From the NCBI GenBank assembly GCA_028753945.1, contig JAPNXP010000001.1:1178001-1242000 (forward strand): 64,000 nt of DNA, given 5' to 3'. Source of the DNA: Hexactinellida sp. DTS-2022. Lineage: Eukaryota > Porifera > Hexactinellida. Below, piece by piece: positions 12,956 to 21,239 of the stretch. Under the pieces are notes generated by a model that worked only from the letters and a program-made list of their open reading frames with translations, made no database searches and was not told the DNA's origin. Each line of letters opens with the position of its first letter. The stretch's first letter is position 1. Both the position numbers and the translations under genes were made by a program.

Positions 12956-13463
12956 ATTGGTACTTTGGTACCATAAGATACATGTACTATTGCTTATAAT
13001 CCGAACTAATTTGTATATTCTGTGTTTTCAGTAAACCGAACATTGCTCTATAGCTCTACGAATGAAATACGTATCCATTACTAATGAGTGAGTTTGGTCG
13101 GATTAGCTAAATAATTTATCATACAGGGATGATATAGGAATTATTTTACATGACCTTAATGTAGAGCTCTATTTTTGGTTGTTTGTCCGGAATGTATTAA
13201 AGATACGAGAAAGGGAATATATCTTCAGTTGGGTTTGATCCAGGCCTAAAACTCAATCTGCCTATAAGTTATCCTTTAGCTCCTTAAACCTTTCTTCAAT
13301 CCGAACAGATTGAATGGTTTATATTGCCAAATTTATGCGGCCTAGACGCAAACGATCCAATTTTATGAGTCTATAGGACAGGTCCTGTTGGTTGGAGCTT
13401 CAACTCAAATACTAAAGTTTTATTATTGTTTTTATGCTACAAACATATTTATGTATGAATTTA

Positions 13464-13632
13464 CTTATACAGCGATCATCGGTAGCACCGATCATCGGCG
13501 TTTGTATTAAAAAACCTCGCTACTTTCTACAGATGATGTTTTTTATATACATAAAAAAACAATCGGTAGAAAGTAGCCAGGTTTTTTAACACAAACGCCG
13601 ATGATCGGTGATACCGATGATCGCTGTATAAG
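13464..13632. mobile_element. 169-bp palindromic MITE (Tc1/mariner type)
   Basis: Almost a full palindrome. The left arm starts CTTATACAGCGATCATCGGT and the right arm is its near-exact complement, ending CGCTGTATAAG, with a loop of roughly 30 bp. TA flanks both sides (13462-13463 and 13633-13634). Each arm also contains a small internal hairpin (GATCATCGGTAGCACCGATC). No coding capacity. Confidence 0.85.
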
Positions 13633-13740
13633 TAAACTCTTTATGTATTTTCAAATGGTATAGGGCTCTAAGCCAAAATACTGAACTAGTATAGCACGGG
13701 AATAGTTCTAGGTTTGAAGCTTTGTGAATTAACTTATCAG

Positions 13741-15343
13741 GGGTCTGACTGAATGGTGGAAAATGGTGGAAAATGGTGGAAAACATCCGAGAGTGGTGGA
13801 AAATGGTGGAAAATGGTGGAAAACTACTTGACTGTATGGTGGAAAATGGTGGAAAATGGTGGAAAATGGTGGAATTTCTGAATTTTCGTCGAAATGACTG
13901 AATGGTGGAAAGTGGTGGAATTTCTAAAAATCGACTGAAAGGTGGAAAATGGTGGAAAATGGTGGAAAATGACTGAATGGTGGAAAATGGTGGAAAACGA
14001 CTGAATGGTGGAAAATGGTGGAAAACGACTGAATGGTGGAAAATGGTGGAAAACGACTGAATGGTGGAAAATGGTGGAAAACGACTGAATGGTGGAAAAT
14101 GGTGGAAAACGACTGAATGGTGGAAAATGGTGGAAAACGACTGAATGGTGGAAAATGGTGGAAAATGGTGGAAAACGACTGAATGGTGGATAATGGTGGA
14201 AAACGACTGAATGGTGGAAAATGGTGGAAAACGACTGAATGGTGGAAAATGGTGGAAAATGGTGGAAAACGACTGAATGGTGGATAATGGTGGAAAATGA
14301 CTGAATGGTGGAAAATGGTGGAAAAACGGGGGCTGACTGAATAGTGGAATCTAGTGGAATCTTTGACTGAATAGTGGAATCGAGTGGAATTTGATTAAAT
14401 TGTTAAACACTACGTATATGCTATAAGCTACGTGTGTATCATATTACGTTAATTTTCGCCCATGTAAAATTGTTTGCAATGATTGAACTAGTGTTGTGCA
14501 TGAAGTGGGACAATATGATACTATATTTGTATTCTTACTAATCATCTCTATTGAACTGCCCAATGAATACCAACTGGATTTGATAAGGAATTGTTGATAA
14601 ATAATGTAATAAGATGTGTCTAAATAACATGGTAACAAAGCCTAACTAATAAATCCTATTGTGTCACTTCAATCATTGCAAACAATTTTACATGGGCGAA
14701 AATTAACGTAATATGATACACACGTAGCTTATAGCATATACGTAGTGTTTAACAATTTAATCAAATTCCACTCGATTCCACTATTCAGTCAAAGATTCCA
14801 CTAGATTCCACTATTCAGTCAGCCCCCGTTTTTCCACCATTTTCCACCATTCAGTCATTTTCCACCATTATCCACCATTCAGTCGTTTTCCACCATTTTC
14901 CACCATTTTCCATCATTCAGTCGTTTTCCACCATTTTCCACCATTCAGTCGTTTTCCACCATTATCCACCATTCAGTCGTTTTCCACCATTTTCCACCAT
15001 TCAGTCGTTTTCCACCATTTTCCACCATTCAGTCGTTTTCCACCATTTTCCACCATTCAGTCGTTTTCCACCATTTTCCACCATTCAGTCGTTTTCCACC
15101 ATTTTCCACCATTCAGTCGTTTTCCACCATTTTCCACCATTCAGTCGTTTTCCACCATTTTCCACCATTTTCCACCTTTCAGTCGATTTTTAGAAATTCC
15201 ACCACTTTCCACCATTCAGTCATTTCGACGAAAATTCAGAAATTCCACCATTTTCCACCATTTTCCACCATTTTCCACCATTTTCCACCACTCTCGGATG
15301 TTTTCCACCATTTTCCACCATTTTCCACCATTCAGTCAGACCC
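13741..15343. mobile_element. 1.6-kb foldback transposon with 9-bp target duplication
   Basis: Giant inverted repeat: left arm about 13741-14486, right arm about 14670-15343, unique loop of about 183 bp. The ends are GGGTCTGACTGAATGG and its exact complement. The flanking bases ACTTATCAG occur at both 13732-13740 and 15344-15352, a clean 9-bp target-site duplication. Most of each arm is a satellite made of GGTGGAAAAT words grouped in units with CGACTGAAT. The innermost 90 bp of each arm is unique. Arm lengths differ because repeat counts differ. No transposase is encoded. A 9-bp duplication with G-rich ends fits a Mutator-like (MULE) non-autonomous foldback element, but the superfamily is inferred. 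Confidence 0.9.
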
Positions 15344-15807
15344 ACTTATCAGTACAGTTAAGTTAATTAAATTAACGTACGTACTGAATCTTCTGATGAT
15401 CCATTAGGATATAATTATATAAACTATTGCACAGGCGGGCACAGCAGGCAACGATGAGTTGGAATAATTGATACAGATTAACTATAGCAAATTAATTGAG
15501 AAATTTGATCGATCTCTTATACAATGAACATACCTTGAATAGTTGTAAGCACTAATTGCATTTCAAAAGTAATAACTGATAGTATAAACTATTGCATCCC
15601 CTTGGGTGGAGTTATGCAATTACATGTTCTTACATGAAATACGCCCCAATGCATTTGGAGTTGTAGGCATGGGTCTTTTAATTCCTTAAATAACCCGCTG
15701 TATATCACTAATCTCTCAGGTAGAAATATTGTATATATCGCCTATAAATTATATACTCTAGGAACAATCTTATTCCTAGCATTCCTATCTACCCTATCTA
15801 TCACCAG
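15344..15807. other. Intergenic upstream of the Pro/Gln-rich gene
   Basis: AT-rich with no coding signal. It ends in a pyrimidine-containing stretch and CACCAG directly abutting the ATG at 15808, which could be a splice acceptor for a cis- or trans-spliced leader. Confidence 0.5.
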
Positions 15808-17448
15808 ATGCAGAGTGTGGACCACTACTCACTGCCCACTGCCACGGACAGCGAGCGACTGCTCGCAGACATCACACAGGGCGACGACCCTCTTACCGAG
15901 ATCGCGTCAGCTGACGAGCTACAGCCGACTATAACGGAAGTAGATGGTCCTATTCCTCGGTTTATTCCTATCGACCAATCCATGGTGCAGGATAAGAGAG
16001 ATTCCCAAGAGATGTCCTTCCTCATCCCCGCTGAACACGCAGACACCTCCAGACAGGCGACTGGAGAAGTGAATTTCGCGAATGGTACCACCTCTCCCCT
16101 TCCCCTTCCCATCAGTGTCCCTACAAAACGCAGCGAGCATAGGAAGGCGGGACTCAAACAGCCCCCTATGAGTCCTCCCAGGAAGCAAGACCTGGGGCCC
16201 CTTTTGCTGCCCCCCCTCGCCAGGCTGCCGGGGCTCCCTTTCTACCACGAACAGACTTACCCGTCCCTGGTCCAGATGCCGCACATACCAGAGTCGCAGG
16301 CCCCCACCCACCCACATGCTATTCCACAAGCAATTCAGCAACCAATTCCACAAACAATTCAGCAACCAATTCCACAAACAATTCAGCAACCAATTCCACA
16401 ACCAAACCTGCAAGCAATTCATCAACCAATTCCACAAACAATTCAGCAAGCAAACCTGCAAGCAAATCCGCTGCTGCTGCAGTGCCACCTGCCCCCGGGA
16501 GGGTACCAGATGGCCCGCCCCCTGCTGGAAGACCCGCTCTCCTTCGGACACTGTCCCTGCTACCTGGCCCACAGCTTCGTGCCGCACTCGGCGCCCCCCT
16601 ACCAGCAGGTCTACGTGCCCCTGCAGCCCGGCGCGGGCCCCTACGTGTCCCAGGATAACCTGCTGCTGCCTGAGCTCTGCGCCCCCCGACAGACCCTCGT
16701 CCCCGCTCAGCCCTACCCCAACATGGACCACATCTTCCCCTACGACCCGGCCTACCCGCGGCACTCCCTATTCATCCCCTACGCGGTGCAGGAGGCGCTC
16801 ACCACCCTGCAGCCGCCGGCGGCTTTCGCGGAGAAGAGCAAGTCAGCTCGCGGACAGGGCAAGCGGGACCAGGCTCGCAAGCGCGAGCTGGAATGCGCGC
16901 CTAAACTAGGGGAGGAGAATCCGGCCGTGCCTCACGTTAAGAAATCTAAAATGGAGCCTGTGCCCCAGCCAGATTTGCTCCCGCAACAGGTCCCACTCAA
17001 CATGACGAGTGCCCCTCCCTACTACCGCCCTGACGGCATGTTGCCCTGTATCTCCACCAACTTTAACTCGTACTACTCCCAGTTCCTTCCCGCGGCCGGC
17101 AGCTATCCGCAGGCCCCAATGCCCTACTACCAGCCGCAGGCGGAGCCCGAGAAGCGCCAGCAGTCGCGACGAGCGCTCTTCCAGTTCCAGGGCGCCCCGC
17201 CCTCGGAGGACTCTCTGGGGGTGCAGCCCCTGGACAAGACCCCGCAGAGAAAGATGTCCCCAATCTCCACAGGCACTGTGACCTCCTCGGACGTGGAGAC
17301 CGGCTCTAAGAACTCGGACCATCCCTGCGGCGTCGTCCAACAGAGCAGCGGGAACAGCACCCTCCTGAGACAGAACAGGGCCAACATACCGCCCCCCATC
17401 TCAGTGCCTCCTCACATCAACAATTTCGTTATTAGCGACACTAATTAG
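15808..17448 (+). CDS. Pro/Gln-rich orphan protein
   Basis: Single open frame of 546 residues; family not recognised. The sequence is low in predicted order throughout: an acidic N-terminal 60 residues, a Ser/Pro-rich stretch, then at residues about 170-218 an octad-like repeat based on QQPIPQTI (24-bp DNA unit, about five copies). After that comes a Pro/Tyr-rich region and a basic patch (KSKSARGQGKRDQARKRE) around 350 that could be a nuclear localisation signal. Such composition is common in transcriptional co-regulators and scaffold proteins, but no domain supports a specific role. The second half is markedly GC-rich compared with flanks. ATG follows a CAG, so an upstream noncoding exon is possible. 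Confidence 0.7.
   Translation: MQSVDHYSLPTATDSERLLADITQGDDPLTEIASADELQPTITEVDGPIPRFIPIDQSMVQDKRDSQEMSFLIPAEHADTSRQATGEVNFANGTTSPLPLPISVPTKRSEHRKAGLKQPPMSPPRKQDLGPLLLPPLARLPGLPFYHEQTYPSLVQMPHIPESQAPTHPHAIPQAIQQPIPQTIQQPIPQTIQQPIPQPNLQAIHQPIPQTIQQANLQANPLLLQCHLPPGGYQMARPLLEDPLSFGHCPCYLAHSFVPHSAPPYQQVYVPLQPGAGPYVSQDNLLLPELCAPRQTLVPAQPYPNMDHIFPYDPAYPRHSLFIPYAVQEALTTLQPPAAFAEKSKSARGQGKRDQARKRELECAPKLGEENPAVPHVKKSKMEPVPQPDLLPQQVPLNMTSAPPYYRPDGMLPCISTNFNSYYSQFLPAAGSYPQAPMPYYQPQAEPEKRQQSRRALFQFQGAPPSEDSLGVQPLDKTPQRKMSPISTGTVTSSDVETGSKNSDHPCGVVQQSSGNSTLLRQNRANIPPPISVPPHINNFVISDTN
16318..16460. repeat. Coding 24-bp repeat
   Basis: Tandem copies of AATTCAGCAACCAATTCCAC inside the orphan gene encode the QQPIPQTI repeat. 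Later copies diverge (CCAAACCTGCAAGCA). Copy number is likely polymorphic. Confidence 0.8.
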
Positions 17449-17814
17449 CTAACTTAGAATGTAGTACTCTGCTGCCGCATCACTTACTACAACGATCCTT
17501 TTAGTTACCAGCGAAGCTTCTTATTTCCACTTTTCAAATAGTTTTTATACATTAATTAATATTATTATTTTATTATTTTAGTAGATTTGTAGTTATGTTA
17601 ATTGTCGTTGTGCTAGTAATTTTTAGCTTTATTAAGTTTACACTTTGTAATTCTTTTTTTACGAACTTTATTAATTAATATTTTTCCTATTTGCTACATT
17701 TGGGATTCTGTGAAGTTCAGTTTTCAGCATTTGTCATTTCAAACATTGACTTCATTAGCGACAACTGAGAAGAAATTCATTATTTTTTGTTATTGTACTA
17801 TTAGTGGATGTGAT

Positions 17815-17918
17815 CAGGCTTGTCAAATGTTCCCAAATTGTTAACTCAGGTCAGGTCAAGTCACGTCTTTTTTTAAATTGTTCCGGTCAGGTCATGACCT
17901 GAACTTCTGACAAGCCTG
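17815..17918. mobile_element. 104-bp hAT-type MITE with 8-bp duplication
   Basis: Ends CAGGCTTGTCA and TGACAAGCCTG are perfect inverted repeats. The 8-bp sequence GATGTGAT flanks both sides (17807-17814 and 17919-17926), the duplication length typical of hAT elements. The interior is rich in CAGGTCA/TGACCTG words. Non-coding. Confidence 0.9.
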
Positions 17919-17984
17919 GATGTGATTTGGAAATTATGTTGGGCTATTTGCGCATAAATATTACCAAACATACTTGGTATACAT

Positions 17985-18144
17985 TATATACTCGTTAATA
18001 CGAACATGGATAAGGCGAAATATCGGTAGTTTAAGGAATACAAGGTTAATTCCCATAGCTTATACAATTGCAAGTGGCCCTGGTTAATACGAATTAAGAC
18101 AAATCCGATGGCCCTCTTGTGTGCGTATTAACAAGATTCCACTG
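17985..18144. mobile_element. pogo-like MITE abutting CFAP418
   Basis: Contains TACTCGTTAATACGAACATG on the left and ends GCGTATTAACA...CCACTG before TA on the right. Members of the same family are at 7452, 19831, 22092, 24556 (inverted) and 44247. It ends roughly 22 bp upstream of the CFAP418 ATG, so it probably lies in the promoter or 5' UTR. Confidence 0.65.
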
Positions 18145-18166
18145 TAACTAGCGCTAGGGACAAGCC

Positions 18167-18736
18167 ATGAGTGTAATTAATCAGGTCGACATGGAGCTGG
18201 ACAGCCTGCTAGACGAGGTAGAGTCGAGGTACATATTTAGCTCGCCTTCCAGTTCCCCCCTCCCATTCCGGAGGAATTCTCTCCGAGACGAAGTCGACCT
18301 AGAGGTAGAAGCGTTGTTGGAGGATATTAAGAAGATAGAAAGAACTGCATCTGGTCCGATAAGATCAGTTTCAATCTCGCAGCAAGCAAAACAGCTGCGA
18401 CCTAGTATCAGGTGTGACCACCTGTACATCGCTGGTACGTATAAAGAAATGGGGAAATCTTCAAGCGCGTGCATTAGAGCCTGTGGTAATATTCGTTGCA
18501 CATCATGTGACTTTGATATACTCGCAATAGACAATCGTAAATGGACCGAACTCGCTGACTATCTTTTCTTCAGGAACCACATGCCAGATAAGCAAAAGCT
18601 ACTGAAACAAACTAGAGTGGTGATGGGTTGTAGAGCGTATGCGTGTCAGTGCACCTGGGTATCAGTTCAAGATCTGTTGAAAGTGGCTGATAACCCATCG
18701 CTCAGGTCAAAGTGGGTTTGTGGGAAACATTTTTAA
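18167..18736 (+). CDS. CFAP418: Cilia- and flagella-associated protein 418
   Basis: Homologue of CFAP418 (C8orf37), a ciliary/photoreceptor protein linked in humans to retinal dystrophy and Bardet-Biedl-like disease. The 189-residue protein (human about 207) starts with LDSLLDEVESRY, matching the family's N-terminal LDELLDEVESK. The conserved C-terminal half shows the cysteine-rich block RCTSCDFDILAID, then DYLFFRNHMPD, RAYACQCTWVSV and the terminal WVCGKHF. It is intronless. The ATG at 18167 is the first in frame and gives the family-typical start. Its promoter region carries a MITE. Confidence 0.94.
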   Translation: MSVINQVDMELDSLLDEVESRYIFSSPSSSPLPFRRNSLRDEVDLEVEALLEDIKKIERTASGPIRSVSISQQAKQLRPSIRCDHLYIAGTYKEMGKSSSACIRACGNIRCTSCDFDILAIDNRKWTELADYLFFRNHMPDKQKLLKQTRVVMGCRAYACQCTWVSVQDLLKVADNPSLRSKWVCGKHF

Positions 18737-19131
18737 CTTGCTCGCAGACGTGATCAGTTTTAACGGACTTTAATTAACACTTGGACTAAACTATCTCACT
18801 TTCTCATTTGATATGAATTTCATGAACGCACTTATTATACTTATATACTCACCTGTTATTTAACAAGAAAGCTCTACTCAAAGTTTGTGACTATTTCTCT
18901 ACTGAATAGGCCAATTTAACAAAATTTAAAGCAAATTTTCCATAAAATAAGGAATAAGTTTATTTAATAAATTAAGAACTCAATTTATTGAATTTTAATT
19001 AGACTGTTTTAGTTACTTTTCATTAAATCTAGTAGAGTTACTGCAAGTATCTAGTAATGCAAGAGTTCTCTATCGAGTATTAAGTTAACTCGCGTACCCT
19101 ATAGTAGAGTGTTATTTACGGACAAATATTT
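18737..19131. other. Intergenic, CFAP418 to IQCC
   Basis: About 395 bp of AT-rich DNA. No gene, repeat or clear regulatory signal was recognised. Confidence 0.5.
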
Positions 19132-19638
19132 ATGGACACGGATGGCTTTCTTGTTCCGCTGCAAGCAGCCATGAGAGGGTATCTCCTGAGGAGAGATCTG
19201 GTACAAAGTGTGAGGTCAGAATATCAGGAGATATTTATGCAGGTTGAAGGCGGTTTCAATAACAATTCCATTTCTTGGTCTGGCAACGAAAGCTTATGCT
19301 ACCCAACTATTTCTCTTATTCAAGAAACTGGGTTTACCCCCTTCTCGCCAATGGCTGGGGATCGGGAAAGTCCTATCGAAATTGAAAATCCATCGCGTCC
19401 CATTCATAAATCCGTTTCAGAAATCAGTTTACAAGACTCCCTTACAGATCCTCTAATAACAACCATGGATACGATGTGTGATGCAAACACCACACTTAAC
19501 CTAGTAACTAGCTACCCGAGTAGTAGAGAGGAGCTGTTGAGGCTACGGGAACAGCTGAGTCTGGAGCTGCTGTGGGTCAGACAGGCGATTCAGAGTCGGT
19601 TGCAGTATCTCCAAGCTCTCAGTCGCATGCACTCTTGA
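19132..19638 (+). CDS. IQCC: IQ motif-containing protein C
   Basis: Short IQCC-like protein of 168 residues. Residues about 10-22 (LQAAMRGYLLRR) form an IQ-type calmodulin-binding motif, followed by VRSEYQEIFMQVEGG, which parallels the family's RAEYEAIVREVEGD. The C-terminus (LREQLSLELLWVRQAIQSRLQYL) matches the most conserved IQCC block. The middle is unconserved and Ser-rich. The cellular role of IQCC is poorly known; the calmodulin binding is inferred from the motif. Intronless. An AATAAA lies at 19644-19649, a few bases after the stop, close for a poly(A) signal. Confidence 0.85.
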   Translation: MDTDGFLVPLQAAMRGYLLRRDLVQSVRSEYQEIFMQVEGGFNNNSISWSGNESLCYPTISLIQETGFTPFSPMAGDRESPIEIENPSRPIHKSVSEISLQDSLTDPLITTMDTMCDANTTLNLVTSYPSSREELLRLREQLSLELLWVRQAIQSRLQYLQALSRMHS

Positions 19639-19671
19639 ATAATAATAAATACCTGCTCTTTATAAGAAGTA

Positions 19672-19828
19672 CAGTGGATGCCGGTTATAAGAACCTCGTC
19701 GGGAACTGCATATAATGTTCTTATAACCAGCATAAATTATACAGGCTATATGGCAACCGTTTTCCAGTAGAATGTTCTCATATCCGGTATGTTATTATAA
19801 CCGGTGTTCTTATATCCGATGTCTACTG
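19672..19828. mobile_element. CAGTGGATGCCGG-family MITE
   Basis: TA-flanked (19670-19671 and 19829-19830). Left end CAGTGGATGCCGGTTATAAG; right end TTCTTATATCCGATGTCTACTG. Family mates at 30600-30748 and 58320-58492 share the internal GGCAACCGTTTTCCA word. pogo/Tc1-mariner type by its CAGT start and TA duplication. Confidence 0.8.
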
Positions 19829-19830
19829 TA

Positions 19831-19955
19831 GTAAACTCGTTAATTCATACGAACACGGATAAGGCTAATACAATATAAGGAGTACAAGGTATGACTCCAG
19901 TTAATACGATTTTTTGGATAATACGAACAAATTTCGACAGTTCTTATTAAAAAGG
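19831..19955. mobile_element. pogo-like MITE fragment
   Basis: Begins GTAAACTCGTTAATTCATAC and includes GAACACGGATAAGGC, AGGAGTACAAGG and GGATAATACGAACAAA, words shared with copies at 17985 and 44247. It immediately follows the previous MITE, so one may have landed at the TA of the other. Confidence 0.55.
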
Positions 19956-20010
19956 ATTTAACTTTCGAAATCTGGTTTTTATTCTAATATCGGCGGCCGA
20001 TATACAAGTA

Positions 20011-20206
20011 CAGTCAGGTCTGCTTATTGTGAACAAGATTTCGTCTGCTTATTATGAAGATTTTTTAATTATGAACAAGCCCTATGATCCAATCTAACAA
20101 CTTACATAGGGTTTGTATTAGGTTGAGTTCGCTTATTATGAAGTCTAGCTAGTCTTTCTATTATGAACATGGTCCCTTGAATGTTCATAATACAAGAACA
20201 TGACTG
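20011..20206. mobile_element. CAGTCAGGTCTGC-family MITE
   Basis: TA-flanked element beginning CAGTCAGGTCTGCTTATTGT and ending CAAGAACATGACTG. The interior repeats CTTATTATGAA. An older relative is at 6302-6534. Confidence 0.7.
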
Positions 20207-21239
20207 TATAAGTAAATGCTTATTAATTTGTTGCTTAAAACACTTACTCTAGCCCATTATTTAGATTGCAACTCTGTAAATTTACGAGCTTTCTATCTAA
20301 TGAGCTCAGTACACACGAGAGAGAAGTGCTATACTTGGTAGGTTACTTTGTATCTAAAATAGTACATTAGATTTGGTCGATTTTACTGCTAGAGTTTCTT
20401 TTGAATAGGCAAGTATACCATCATTGTTATGGTAATCTTTCTAACCCCACAACATTCTTTCTTATATTGAGTAATTCTCCTAATTGTTGTTGTTTGTTTT
20501 AACTTCTTTGACTGAAAATATTGATTTTGGGTATATTATTTGGTTAGTTGGTATTCATTAACTTATTTGTAGGTTTTGCTATTATTACATGGTTCTGACA
20601 CGCTGGTCTTATTTACTAGAAAGTTTATAGCATTGTTTCAAAGCGATTATTCATCGAATTATGGCTGACTTTATCAACCTACTATTATTGGAATCTGTTA
20701 GTATTTTGTTAGAATCAGCATTTGAGGAAGAAATAAGGCAATATACTCTTTTCTCATAATTATTATTCTATCTTTTAACTATCAATCTTTCCAACAAGTT
20801 TTTCTAAAGCATTTATACCCGTACGTACGTATTTGACATTATTTATTTATATCCATAGTACTATAGGCTTACTGCACTTTTACTATTGCGCCACCCTGGT
20901 CCCTCTTGTCAGCGTTCTCTCCATTCATTCTTATAGTTTGTTTATACTAGCTATTAGCACATAGCTAACGTCTGGGTGCACAGTTCGCCAGACCAATGGT
21001 ATGAAAGGAATGTTCAACAGCTAACACTACAAGCAGAAGTATATATCAGTTCTCTCTTTTACTTTTTCAGCGTATGCATAACCATGGTAAGTCACAAAAA
21101 AGCAAAGATATCTATTTGAGATATTCATAAATTTGCCCATATTGTGCCTACTCGTAACATTAATTATTAAAGAGTGGTGTTGCTATATATTCTGGTAGGC
21201 TAGAGAGACTATTCACTTCCTAGTACCAATATTGATCTA

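Larger units (their letters stand above)
8932..13461. other. Repeat-rich gene desert
   Basis: About 4.5 kb with no supported gene. Contents: a possible polyadenylation signal near 9254; a 44-bp tandem repeat at 9655-9865; hAT-like ends beginning AGGGTTGAAACGAAT at about 9278 and ending ATTCGTTTCAGCCCT near 9590; direct copies of GAATACTGATAATATT at 10225-10340 and again at 11215-11300; a cluster of tiny hairpins at 10743-10850; two stretches sharing TTTATCTAGGTGCCGG (10548 and 12421); a GC-rich block at 12500-12690; and a CAGT-type MITE at 12806-12955. The 102-codon frame at 10218 lies across repeats and is not believed. Confidence 0.6.
17449..18166. other. Intergenic, orphan to CFAP418
   Basis: AT-rich 3' flank of the orphan gene, followed by two mobile elements: a 104-bp hAT-type MITE and a pogo-like MITE whose right end lies about 20 bp before the CFAP418 start codon. 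Confidence 0.6.
19639..21239. other. Intergenic, IQCC to the Nudix-CCCH-WD40 gene
   Basis: Three MITEs lie in the first 570 bp (19672-19828, 19831-19955, 20011-20206). The rest is AT-rich with no coding frame. Around 21053-21092 a pyrimidine tract plus CAG is followed 15 bp later by a strong donor (GGTAAGTC), which could be a tiny noncoding exon of the downstream gene. Confidence 0.55.

Noticed and set aside
13741..15343. CRISPR-like array
   Set aside because: The repeats are contiguous satellite units with no unique spacers, in mirrored arms, inside a eukaryotic foldback element with a target duplication.
16906..17340. MED15-like or other named Gln-rich cofactor
   Set aside because: Only composition is shared with the 15808-17448 protein; no domain supports a name.
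15919..17399. Long antisense and +1-frame open frames over the Pro/Gln-rich gene
   Set aside because: They are shadows of a GC-rich coding frame; their translations have Arg/Pro or Gly/Arg bias typical of wrong-frame reading.
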